Position numbers and translations under genes: made by a program
Assembly (NCBI RefSeq): GCF_902806985.1
Contig: NZ_CADCXY010000004.1
Coordinates: 1 to 64,000, forward strand
Direction: 5' to 3'
Source: Pseudidiomarina piscicola
GTDB taxonomy: Bacteria > Pseudomonadota > Gammaproteobacteria > Enterobacterales > Alteromonadaceae
Length of the DNA stretch: 64,000 nt
In this document: in pieces, positions 19,932 to 27,894 of the stretch
How positions within the stretch are numbered: the first letter of the stretch is position 1
Layout: each line of letters starts with the position of its first letter
Notes under the pieces: model-generated
Seen by the model: the letters and a program-made list of their open reading frames with translations, nothing else
Told to the model about the DNA's origin: nothing
The model's database searches: none

Positions 19932-21791
19932 ATGAGCGCACAGCATGGCAACCTAGTAAGTGAAGGCAAATGCGTTCAGTGGCAACAGTTACTCAAATCG
20001 GGAAACCGTATATTTATAGGTTCTCACGCTGCTGTCCCCCATGCGCTCATTGCTGACCTTAGTGCCCACAGTAAACACTTGCACGATATCGAAGTAGTAC
20101 AAGTGTATGCCTTAGGCGACAATAAATGGGCCAATCCAGAATACACCCAACAGTTTAAGGTGAATGCCTTATTTATTGGCGGTCAGCAGGTGCGCAAAGC
20201 TGTCGCCGAAGGACGCGCCGACTACACCCCTTGTTTTATGTCCGATATTCCCTCGCTGTTTCAAGATGGTATTTTACCGTTAGATGCGGCATTGATTATG
20301 GTCAGTCCAGCAGACAAGTATGGGTATCATTCGCTCGGCGTCTCGGTAGATATTGTCTCTGCTGCATTGCGCTCGGCGAAAAAAGTGATTGCACAAGTGA
20401 ACCCCAAAATGCCGGTCACTTTTGGTCAGGCGTTTATTCATAAAGGGCAGATTGATGCCTTTTTCGAGGCCGAAGCCGAGTTACCTGAAATTGAAGCCAC
20501 AGAGCTCGATGCTGTCACCGAGCGGATCGGCCAATATGTTTCATTGCTGATTGACGACGGCGCAACCCTGCAAATTGGCTTTGGCAATATTTGCGATGCG
20601 GTTCTGCGCTATCTTGGTAACCATCAAGACCTTGGCGTGCACAGCGAAATGATCACCGACGGCATTATGCAGTTGATGCAAGCTGGGGTGATTAACAACC
20701 GCAAAAAAACCTATCATCAGCATAAAGCCGTCACGAGTTTCTGTGTTGGCAGCAAAGCCTTATACGATTTTGTCGATGGTAATCCGCATATCGGTTTTTA
20801 TCCAAGTGAATACGTTAATTCACCTGCTAATATTGCCCGCAACGACAACATGATATCGATTAATAGCGCCATCGAAGTTGACCTGACGGGACAAGTGGTT
20901 TCGGACTCTATTGGCCATCAGTTTTATAGCGGTATTGGTGGGCATGTCGACTTCAGCCGCGGTGCGTCAATGAGTAAAGGCGGTAAACCGGTTATTGCAC
21001 TGCCGTCGACGGCGAAAGATGGCACCATCTCACGCATTGTTCCACACCTAACCGAAGGTGTTGGAGTGGCGACTTCGCGTGCTCATGTCTACTACGTGGT
21101 GACCGAGTTTGGCGTCGCCTCCTTACGCGGTAAGAGTATTCGCGAGCGAGCTTTGGAACTTATCCGCGTGGCACACCCTAAGTTTCGTCAACAGTTATTG
21201 GACGAAGTTCGCCAACACTATTATGTGCCGAACTACCAAACGCTAAAGTCCGTTGAGGTTCCTGAATTAGGCCGCGTAGGTTTCAAAAAGCTCAACATTG
21301 ATGGTCAATATTACGATTTGCGTCCACTGAACCCCAGCGACGAACGGCGTCTGCAAGAGTTCTTTTATTCGCATACCAAAGAAACCCTGCAAATGCGTTA
21401 CAACACTGTCCCGACACAAATGAGTCGCGAGAAATCATGTACTTTAGTCAGTGTCGATCAAGCCAGTGATTTAGCCCTTTGCATTGTTCGACAAAAAGGT
21501 TCAGCTGCAGAAATTCAAGCCGTTGGCCGCTATTACTATGTGCCGACCAATAACAGTTGTGAGGTCGCTTTTGTTACCCGCGAACTCCATCAAGGCAAAG
21601 GCATGGCAAGTTTATTACTCGATCAAATGATCGCTATCGCTAAGGCACGAGGTCTAGCCTTCATGGTCGCCTATGTGCGTAGTGAAAATCAAAAAATGTT
21701 AACCGTGTTTGAGCGCGCTGGCTTTCAACGTGTTCCAAGCGATGACGTAGGCGAAGTTCATCTTAAATTAGCTTTAACAGGCACCCACTAA
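19932..21791 (+). CDS. acetyl-CoA hydrolase/CoA-transferase fused to a GNAT acetyltransferase
   Basis: A two-domain protein of 619 residues. Residues ~1-430 are an acetyl-CoA hydrolase/transferase (CoA-transferase family I, two halves) with FGNICDAVLRYLG and the C-terminal half containing VVTEFGVASLRGKSIRERA. Residues ~450-615 are a GNAT fold whose acetyl-CoA-binding segment is HQGKGMASLLLDQMI. The combination predicts transfer or hydrolysis of acyl-CoA together with N-acetylation of an unknown amine or protein lysine. AAGGAGATGCA precedes the ATG, and the next gene starts 1 base after its stop, so it is co-translated with the deacetylase-family gene. The fusion is known among proteobacteria, but its role is not established. 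Confidence 0.92.
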   Translation: MSAQHGNLVSEGKCVQWQQLLKSGNRIFIGSHAAVPHALIADLSAHSKHLHDIEVVQVYALGDNKWANPEYTQQFKVNALFIGGQQVRKAVAEGRADYTPCFMSDIPSLFQDGILPLDAALIMVSPADKYGYHSLGVSVDIVSAALRSAKKVIAQVNPKMPVTFGQAFIHKGQIDAFFEAEAELPEIEATELDAVTERIGQYVSLLIDDGATLQIGFGNICDAVLRYLGNHQDLGVHSEMITDGIMQLMQAGVINNRKKTYHQHKAVTSFCVGSKALYDFVDGNPHIGFYPSEYVNSPANIARNDNMISINSAIEVDLTGQVVSDSIGHQFYSGIGGHVDFSRGASMSKGGKPVIALPSTAKDGTISRIVPHLTEGVGVATSRAHVYYVVTEFGVASLRGKSIRERALELIRVAHPKFRQQLLDEVRQHYYVPNYQTLKSVEVPELGRVGFKKLNIDGQYYDLRPLNPSDERRLQEFFYSHTKETLQMRYNTVPTQMSREKSCTLVSVDQASDLALCIVRQKGSAAEIQAVGRYYYVPTNNSCEVAFVTRELHQGKGMASLLLDQMIAIAKARGLAFMVAYVRSENQKMLTVFERAGFQRVPSDDVGEVHLKLALTGTH

Positions 21792-21792
21792 A

Positions 21793-22710
21793 ATGTCCGT
21801 CACGATTTTCAGCCATCCATCCTGTATGCAGCACCAAGTGACCGAGGTACATCCCGAAGAGCCAGCTCGCTTGAGTGCGATTAACGATCAGATCATACGG
21901 TCTGGACTGGAGCTCGCTCTGACGCAACGCGACGGACACCCGGCCAGTAAGGAACAGCTAAATCGCGCCCACGATGCCAGTTACGTCGATGAGATCTTTG
22001 CCAAGGCACCCACTGAGGGACACATTTGGCTTGACCCTGATACCTTGATGACTGAAGGCTCTTTGCAAGCTGCGCTTTATGCTGCGGGCTGTGGTATCGA
22101 TGCCGTTAATGAGGCGATGCAAGGTGCTAACCCGCGCTCGTTTTGCGTCGTGCGCCCACCCGGCCACCATGCCACTGAGAAGAAAGCGATGGGCTTTTGT
22201 ATCTTCAATAATATTGCGGTGGCTGCTCATCATGCCATGGCATGTTATGCACTTGAGCGTATTGCGATTATCGATTTCGATGTGCATCACGGTAACGGCA
22301 CCGAATCAATTTTCCTTAACGACCAGCGAGTGTTGCTATGTTCGTCATTCCAGCATCCGTTTTACCCGCACACAGGAGCTTCTACCACGCAGCCTCATAT
22401 TATTAACTGTCCGATGCCTGCCGGTACCAGCGGGAGCGAATGGCAGGCCGAAGTTAAGCAGCGTTGGCTACCAGCTTTACATCGCTTTAAACCGCAATTA
22501 ATTTTAGTGTCAGCTGGTTTTGATGGCCATAGCGAAGACGACATGGGTCAATTCAACTTGCGTGAAACAGATTATTTCTGGATAGCTGAGCAACTTAAAG
22601 GGCTAGCCGAGCAACACTGTGAAGGGCGCGTGGTGGGAATGTTAGAGGGGGGATACGACCACAGCTCTCTGGGTAGAAGTGTGGTCGCATTCATCAAGGG
22701 CTTACTTTAA
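21793..22710 (+). CDS. histone deacetylase superfamily protein (AcuC/Hda-like)
   Basis: Zinc-dependent deacylase of lysines, polyamines or other acyl amides. The 305 residues hold the full catalytic set: the histidine pair in RPPGHHA (125-126), zinc ligands D163 and H165 in DFDVHHGNGT, the third ligand D244 in SAGFDGH, and the transition-state tyrosine in LEGGYDHSSL. It starts 1 base after the CoA-transferase/GNAT gene and its 3' end overlaps the convergent acyl-CoA synthetase by four bases. The pairing with an acetyltransferase and an AMP-forming ligase resembles the Acu system of Bacillus, where AcuC reverses acetylation of acetyl-CoA synthetase. The target here is inferred, not shown. Confidence 0.93.
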   Translation: MSVTIFSHPSCMQHQVTEVHPEEPARLSAINDQIIRSGLELALTQRDGHPASKEQLNRAHDASYVDEIFAKAPTEGHIWLDPDTLMTEGSLQAALYAAGCGIDAVNEAMQGANPRSFCVVRPPGHHATEKKAMGFCIFNNIAVAAHHAMACYALERIAIIDFDVHHGNGTESIFLNDQRVLLCSSFQHPFYPHTGASTTQPHIINCPMPAGTSGSEWQAEVKQRWLPALHRFKPQLILVSAGFDGHSEDDMGQFNLRETDYFWIAEQLKGLAEQHCEGRVVGMLEGGYDHSSLGRSVVAFIKGLL

Positions 22711-24356
22711 TCGCTTTGCAGCTGACTGCGAATAAGCTTTTTATCAATTTTCCCAACACTGGTACGTGGTATCTCATCGACCACTTTAATGGTATCTGGT
22801 ACCGCCCACTTTTCGATGACACCGTCGTCGATAAAGTTTTGCATAAACTGCACCACGGCGTCGTGATCCACCGTTGCTCCTTCTCGAACTGTCACCACAG
22901 CATGCGGCCGCTCTCCCCATTCATCGTCAGGTAAACCGATCACCGCAGCAAGCTCAATATCGGAGTGTTGGCTAATCAAGTTTTCGATGTCGAGCGACGA
23001 CACCCATTCGCCCCCAGTCTTAATCACATCTTTGATACGGTCTTTGATTTGCAGCGTGTAGCCACTATCAATGCTGCCGACATCTCCCGTGTGCATCCAG
23101 CCATTCGCCCATAACTCTTCGCTTTTTTCCGGCTCATGCAAATAGCCTTGAGTTAACCATGGGGTGCGCACCACAACTTCACCCATCGCTTCGCCATCAT
23201 GGGGTAGGAAGCGACCATTGGTATCAATAATTCGCATATTCACCAAGGGCACAGGTTTACCGGTTTTCACACGCGTTTGTACCTGCTCAGAGGTGTCAAA
23301 GTCTGCCGCGTTACGCGGTAACCAGGTTGTGCTTAGCAGCGGGCACGTTTCTGACATACCGTAGCCAGTATAAATTTGGATTCCGCGATCTAAGGCGGCT
23401 TTGGCTAACCCTTCGGTCAGCGCACTACCGCCGATCAATACCTGCCAACCGCTGAAGTCAATCGCTTTGGCCTGCTCACTGCTAAGTACCATTTGTAAAA
23501 TGGTAGGCACACAATGCGAGAACGATACCTGCTCGCTCACAAACAGCTTTAACAGTGTCGCAGGTTCGTAACGCCCTGGATAAACTTGCTTTAAGCCCAT
23601 CATGGTTGCGACATAAGGTACGCCCCATGCGTGCACGTGAAACATGGGTGTGATCGGCATATAAACACTCGACGACTGCATCAATTGCATGTTGTCGTTC
23701 ATACTGGTGGTCGAAGCCAACGCTAAGGTATGCAATACCAATTGCCGGTGTGAAAAATAAACGCCTTTCGGATTACCGGTGGTGCCGGTCGTGTAAAAGG
23801 TCGTAGCAACCGCATTTTCATCAAAGTCAGGGAAGTCAAACTCAGTCATTGCGCCGGCGAGTAAACCTTCATAGTCACCAATCGTTTCCAGCGGTGCTTC
23901 AGGTGCCTGCGCTTGATCGGTTAGCTGCATATAGCTTTTAACTGTGGTGAGCTGGTCTTTAACTTGCGCCAACAACGGCAGAAAATCGTCATGGGCTAAT
24001 ACTAAATCGTCCTGTGCATGATTCATGGTGTACACGATCTGCTCAGGCGCTAAGCGTACATTAACCGTATGCAAAACCGCACCGATCATGGGTACCGCGA
24101 AAAAGCATTCCAAGTAGCGCGGGGTATCCCAGTCCAACACGGCAACGGTGTCGCCTTCTTTTATTCCTGCCTCAGTTAACACATTTGCCAAGCGGTTCAC
24201 CCGTTCAACAAACTCGGCATAGCTAAAACGTTGTCCGTTATTGCCTCCAACGATTTCGTTATCGCCAGCGTAGCGTTCGGCTGATAGCAGTAGTTGCTTG
24301 ATGAGCAACGGGTAGTTATAAGCGTCGTCGGCAGGTGGAATGAGTTTAACAGCCAT
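22707..24356 (-). CDS. AMP-forming fatty-acid/acyl-CoA synthetase
   Basis: ANL-superfamily ligase that activates a carboxylic acid with ATP and couples it to CoA. In 549 residues it shows the P-loop YTTGTTGNPKGVY, the A5 motif YGMSETCPL, MHTGDVGSID, the hinge IKDRIKDVIKTGGEWVS and the C-terminal A10 motif PRTSVGKIDKK. The lysine in that motif (K536) is catalytic and is the site acetylated in regulated ANL enzymes. The medium/long-chain subgroup (FadD/alkK-like) fits best. It converges on the deacetylase gene with a four-base overlap, and repeat element B lies between its start and the upstream GNAT-nitrilase gene. Confidence 0.93.
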   Translation of the reverse strand: MAVKLIPPADDAYNYPLLIKQLLLSAERYAGDNEIVGGNNGQRFSYAEFVERVNRLANVLTEAGIKEGDTVAVLDWDTPRYLECFFAVPMIGAVLHTVNVRLAPEQIVYTMNHAQDDLVLAHDDFLPLLAQVKDQLTTVKSYMQLTDQAQAPEAPLETIGDYEGLLAGAMTEFDFPDFDENAVATTFYTTGTTGNPKGVYFSHRQLVLHTLALASTTSMNDNMQLMQSSSVYMPITPMFHVHAWGVPYVATMMGLKQVYPGRYEPATLLKLFVSEQVSFSHCVPTILQMVLSSEQAKAIDFSGWQVLIGGSALTEGLAKAALDRGIQIYTGYGMSETCPLLSTTWLPRNAADFDTSEQVQTRVKTGKPVPLVNMRIIDTNGRFLPHDGEAMGEVVVRTPWLTQGYLHEPEKSEELWANGWMHTGDVGSIDSGYTLQIKDRIKDVIKTGGEWVSSLDIENLISQHSDIELAAVIGLPDDEWGERPHAVVTVREGATVDHDAVVQFMQNFIDDGVIEKWAVPDTIKVVDEIPRTSVGKIDKKLIRSQLQSD

Positions 24357-24376
24357 AGTAGCTCCTTTAAGTGAAA

Positions 24377-24472
24377 ATTCGTTGCTCGTTGCTCGTACGC
24401 TTCGCTGTTCGGACGCGCTTCGCGCTGTTCGTTAAAACCAACGAATAACGAACAACGAATAACGAGTAACGG
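24377..24472. repeat. heptad-based inverted repeat B upstream of the acyl-CoA synthetase gene
   Basis: Three 7-base units (ATTCGTT, GCTCGTT, GCTCGTA) run from 24377 to 24397. Four reverse-complement units (AACGAAT, AACGAAC, AACGAAT, AACGAGT) and a partial fifth run from 24440 to 24472. Between them lies a GC-rich core with small hairpins (GCGCTTCGCGC). The two arms can pair in several registers. The left end is 20 bases from the ATG (24356) of the minus-strand ligase gene. The unit and the TCGTACGCT core match element A. Confidence 0.82.
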
Positions 24473-24484
24473 CTTTGTTTTTAT

Positions 24485-26008
24485 CTACCACTTTCTGGTG
24501 ACTTCGTAGATGTCTGTTCGTCTATCTTTTAAATTGGTAACCGACCCCTCATGATGTAAATACCGTAATTCGTCTAAATTTAGATCAGAGAAAATCAGTT
24601 GTTCGGTATTCGGCGTTGTCTCTGCCAAAATTGCATCATAAGGGAACGCAAAGTCTGACGGCGAAAATACCGCTGACTGAGCATACTGTACATCGAGACT
24701 TTCCACTTGCGGCAAGTTACCCACACTACCGCAGGTGACCACATAACATTCGTTTTCTACCGCTCGTGCCTGCGCGCAATGACGAACACGCAAATACGCA
24801 TTCTGTGTATCTGTCCAAAAGGGCACGAACAATATCTCTAAGCCTTCAGCGGCCATCAGTCGGCCCAGCTCTGGGAACTCGACATCGTAACAAATTAGAA
24901 TGCCGACTTTACCCGCATCAGTATCGAACACCTGTACATGGTTGCCGCCCTCGATGACCCAGTCGCGCTTTTCGTGCGGGGTTACATGAATTTTACGCTG
25001 CTCTTCAACCGTGCCATCTCGACGACATAGATAAGACACATTATAGATAACGTCGTCTTCATCGAGGGGCATTGAACCGGTGATAATGTTGATATTGTAA
25101 CTCACAGCCATTTGCGACATCTCGCGCTTAAAGCGCTCGGTATAACCGGCTAAGAAGCGAATCGCATCTTTTTGTTGGCTTTGATCAGTGAGCCCCATTA
25201 AAGGCGCATTGAAGAACTCCGGAAACACCGCAAAGTCACTTTGATAGTTCGACATCGCATCGACAAAATACTCCACTTGCTTAAGCATCTCTTCAACAGA
25301 ATCGATTTCTCGCATTTGCCACTGCACCGCTCCAATTCGAACATTTCGAATTCGGCTTCCCAAAATGTTATCTGATGGCTCATAGAGGAAATTATTCCAC
25401 TCTAGCAATGTGGCAAAGCCTTCCGAGCGTTTGTCTTCAGGCAGATACTTACCTAACAGCCGCTTCACGGTGAAGTCATTGGCGAGCTGGAAGGTTAAAA
25501 TGGGGTCGTAAATTTCACGCCGGTGAACCCCTTCAATATATTGTCCGGGGGTTAAGTCGTCGGTGTATTTATGGAAATTAACGATGCGACCACCGGCTAA
25601 AATTGCCTTCAGATTTAACTGCCGACAGAGCTCTTTTCGTGCATCATAAAGCCGGCGCCCAAGCCGGAATCCTCGGTAGTCAGGATGAATCAAAACGTCT
25701 AAGCCGTATAACGCATCGCCTTTACGGTCATTGAGAATATTCTCGCGCGCGTCCATCAAATCGTCATAGGTGTGCGGGTTGCTAAAGCGTGCGTATTTTA
25801 CTCGAACCGTTAACGCAACGCCCACGAGTTGGCCGTTATCCTCAAGTAAGATTTGGCCTTCGGGAAATTCTTTTACCAATTTAAGGATGGTGTGTTCACC
25901 CCAGGCGCCGCCGATATCCGGATAAACCTTATCCATCAACGCCTTTAGTTGGGGGTAGTCTTCGTTGCGCAAATTGCGTAATTGCAAATGCAGTTCATCT
26001 GGGCTCAT
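24485..26008 (-). CDS. GNAT domain fused to a nitrilase-family carbon-nitrogen hydrolase
   Basis: 507 residues from the ATG at 26008, chosen because AAAGGA lies 5 bases before it; an ATG at 26014 would place the same AAAGG directly against the start. Residues ~8-205 form a GNAT acetyltransferase-like domain (LIHPDYRGFRLGRRLYDAR is the acetyl-CoA-binding segment). Residues ~225-500 form a nitrilase-superfamily amidohydrolase with the catalytic triad Glu (AVFPEFFNAP), Lys (EQRKIHVTPHEK) and Cys (GILICYDVEFPEL). The fusion occurs widely in bacteria, with no settled substrate; a deamidating or N-acyl-transfer reaction is plausible. It lies upstream of the acyl-CoA synthetase on the same strand with 128 bases between, filled by repeat B. 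Confidence 0.91.
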   Translation of the reverse strand: MSPDELHLQLRNLRNEDYPQLKALMDKVYPDIGGAWGEHTILKLVKEFPEGQILLEDNGQLVGVALTVRVKYARFSNPHTYDDLMDARENILNDRKGDALYGLDVLIHPDYRGFRLGRRLYDARKELCRQLNLKAILAGGRIVNFHKYTDDLTPGQYIEGVHRREIYDPILTFQLANDFTVKRLLGKYLPEDKRSEGFATLLEWNNFLYEPSDNILGSRIRNVRIGAVQWQMREIDSVEEMLKQVEYFVDAMSNYQSDFAVFPEFFNAPLMGLTDQSQQKDAIRFLAGYTERFKREMSQMAVSYNINIITGSMPLDEDDVIYNVSYLCRRDGTVEEQRKIHVTPHEKRDWVIEGGNHVQVFDTDAGKVGILICYDVEFPELGRLMAAEGLEILFVPFWTDTQNAYLRVRHCAQARAVENECYVVTCGSVGNLPQVESLDVQYAQSAVFSPSDFAFPYDAILAETTPNTEQLIFSDLNLDELRYLHHEGSVTNLKDRRTDIYEVTRKW

Positions 26009-26092
26009 AGACATCCTTTGTAATCCTTAGTACAACATAGAACTAGTATGACGAAGTCGCAGTAATTGGCAACAACCAATAGACTTTAGCTA

Positions 26093-26121
26093 TTGCACCA
26101 GAAAAATAAGGCGTATACACT
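26093..26121 (+). promoter_or_regulatory. possible promoter of the NhaC-type antiporter gene
   Basis: TTGCAC at 26093-26098 is followed by TATACACT; a TACACT at 26116-26121 gives 17-base spacing (TATACA at 26114 gives 15). It lies 52 bases before the ATG at 26173, in a divergent region shared with the GNAT-nitrilase gene. This is inspection only. Confidence 0.35.
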
Positions 26122-26172
26122 TCTGGACGTCTAAAAATAAAAACTAAACTAAAAGCAAAGGTTGGCTGAACT

Positions 26173-27504
26173 ATGACGGAATCTGCAAGTGCTCGCGCGC
26201 TCCTCCCCCTAGGTCTTTTTCTTGCGCTATTCCTTGGTGCTGGTATCTATTTTCAGGCCACTGGGGTCGATATGGCGTTTTACCAACTTGCCAGCCCAGT
26301 GGCTATTTTACCGGCCATCATTCTTGGTGTGCTCCTGAGCAAGCAAGCATTTGAAGAGCGCATTAATACCTTTGTGGGCGGTGTTGGCGACCGTAATATC
26401 GTTACCATGTGTATGATTTACTTGCTGGCTGGCGCGTTCTCCACCGTCGCAGCTGCAACAGGCGGGGTCGACGCCATGGTCGCGCTGGGGCTGCACATTA
26501 TTCCTGCCAGTTTTCTACTACCCGGGTTGTTCATTATCGCCGCGGTGGTTTCCACCGCTATGGGCACCTCGATGGGAACGCTGGGCGCACTGGCACCCGT
26601 TGCATTAGGTCTCGGTCAAGCTGCAGGCATTGATTTAGCACTGCTCGCTGGGGTACTCGTTAGCGGCGCCATGTTCGGCGATAACCTCTCAATTATTTCT
26701 GACACCACGATTGCCGCTACCCGAACTCAGGGCTGTAACATGAGTGACAAGTTTAAGGCCAACCTGAAAATTTCGATTCCCGCTGGGATCATCACTGTGT
26801 TATGGCTAATCACCTACGATACAGGTGCAACACCGCCGCAAGTTCCTGACGCAAATTTATGGCTGAGCCTGCCTTACTTCTTCATTATTGTACTGGCGGT
26901 AATGGGCTTGAACGTATTTGCCGTGCTTACACTGGGTATTATTTTAGCCGCGGTGTTCGGCATGGTCACCGTTGATTATCAATGGGTCGCGTTCAGCCAA
27001 GATATCTATACCGGTTTCACCAGTATGCAAGAGATATTTCTACTGAGCTTATTAATTGGTGGCCTTTCAGCGTTGATTCGTCAGCAAGGTGGGTTGAAGT
27101 TTCTCGCGAACACAGTGGGTAATGCCACCAAGCGCTTGTTTAAGCATCCACAGCAGCGGGCCGCCTTTGGTGTTGCTGGCCTAACGGGGCTTACGAACTT
27201 TGCCGTTGCCAACAATACCGTGACGATTTTATTATCGGGAGAGGTTAGCAAGAAACTTGCAGAAGAAGGCAACCTTGCGCCACGGCAAAGCGCCAGTCTG
27301 CTCGATATTTTTGCTTGTGTGGTACAGGGCGCATTGCCCTATGGTGCTCAGGCGCTGTTTATGGGAGCGAGTTTTGGTTTAACTCCCATTGAAGTGAGTG
27401 TGCACACCGGTTATTGCTTTATTCTTGGCGCGGTGGCCATTGCCATGATCATCTGGCGCAAGCCACTTGAAGGACGGGAAAAGTTAGCACCAAGTACAAC
27501 CTAG
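26173..27504 (+). CDS. NhaC-family Na+/H+ antiporter
   Basis: Inner-membrane secondary transporter of the NhaC superfamily, expected to exchange sodium for protons or a related amine/organic-acid couple. The 443 residues form about 11-12 hydrophobic helices, with small-residue-rich repeats typical of the family ([17 protein letters not shown] and [19 protein letters not shown]). The latter motif, with acidic and polar residues in a membrane segment, marks NhaC-type carriers. The 3' end overlaps ridA by four bases on the opposite strand. Salt-adapted marine bacteria carry several such carriers; the ion specificity is inferred. Confidence 0.9.
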   Translation: MTESASARALLPLGLFLALFLGAGIYFQATGVDMAFYQLASPVAILPAIILGVLLSKQAFEERINTFVGGVGDRNIVTMCMIYLLAGAFSTVAAATGGVDAMVALGLHIIPASFLLPGLFIIAAVVSTAMGTSMGTLGALAPVALGLGQAAGIDLALLAGVLVSGAMFGDNLSIISDTTIAATRTQGCNMSDKFKANLKISIPAGIITVLWLITYDTGATPPQVPDANLWLSLPYFFIIVLAVMGLNVFAVLTLGIILAAVFGMVTVDYQWVAFSQDIYTGFTSMQEIFLLSLLIGGLSALIRQQGGLKFLANTVGNATKRLFKHPQQRAAFGVAGLTGLTNFAVANNTVTILLSGEVSKKLAEEGNLAPRQSASLLDIFACVVQGALPYGAQALFMGASFGLTPIEVSVHTGYCFILGAVAIAMIIWRKPLEGREKLAPSTT

Positions 27505-27893
27505 TTGGTACTTGGTAGCTCCATCACACCATCAATTTCAATCTGCGCGCCCTTCGGTAGGGCTTTCACACCGATAGCGGCGCGCGCTGGATAAGGGCTC
27601 TGCAAGAACTCCGCCATCACTTCATTGACAATGGCAAACTGACCTAAATCGGTCAGGTAAATTTGCAATTTGACCATATCTTGCAGTTCACCACCTGCCG
27701 CCTCACAGACTGCCGCAACGTTTTTGAACACTTGCACGGCTTGGGCACGGAAATCTTCGCTGACGAACTCCATGGTTTCTGGAACCAACGGAATTTGCCC
27801 TGAAAGGTAAACCGTGGTGCCAATTTTGACAGCTTGTGAATAAGTACCAATCGCAGCAGGTGCATTTTCAGTGCTAATAATAACTTTTGACAT
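27501..27893 (-). CDS. ridA: RidA family reactive intermediate/imine deaminase
   Basis: Trimeric enzyme that hydrolyses reactive enamine/imine products of PLP dehydratases such as 2-aminoacrylate. The 130-residue length is standard. Conserved features include [16 protein letters not shown] at the start, the substrate-binding arginine in [17 protein letters not shown], and a C-terminal EIDGVMEL. It starts 1 base after the spoT stop (overlapping control region), an order common in Alteromonadales. Confidence 0.95.
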   Translation of the reverse strand: MSKVIISTENAPAAIGTYSQAVKIGTTVYLSGQIPLVPETMEFVSEDFRAQAVQVFKNVAAVCEAAGGELQDMVKLQIYLTDLGQFAIVNEVMAEFLQSPYPARAAIGVKALPKGAQIEIDGVMELPSTN

Positions 27894-27894
27894 G

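Noticed and set aside
24377-24472. CRISPR-like or simple tandem array
   Set aside because: Units are 7 bases, degenerate and inverted, with no spacers; better read as an inverted heptad element.
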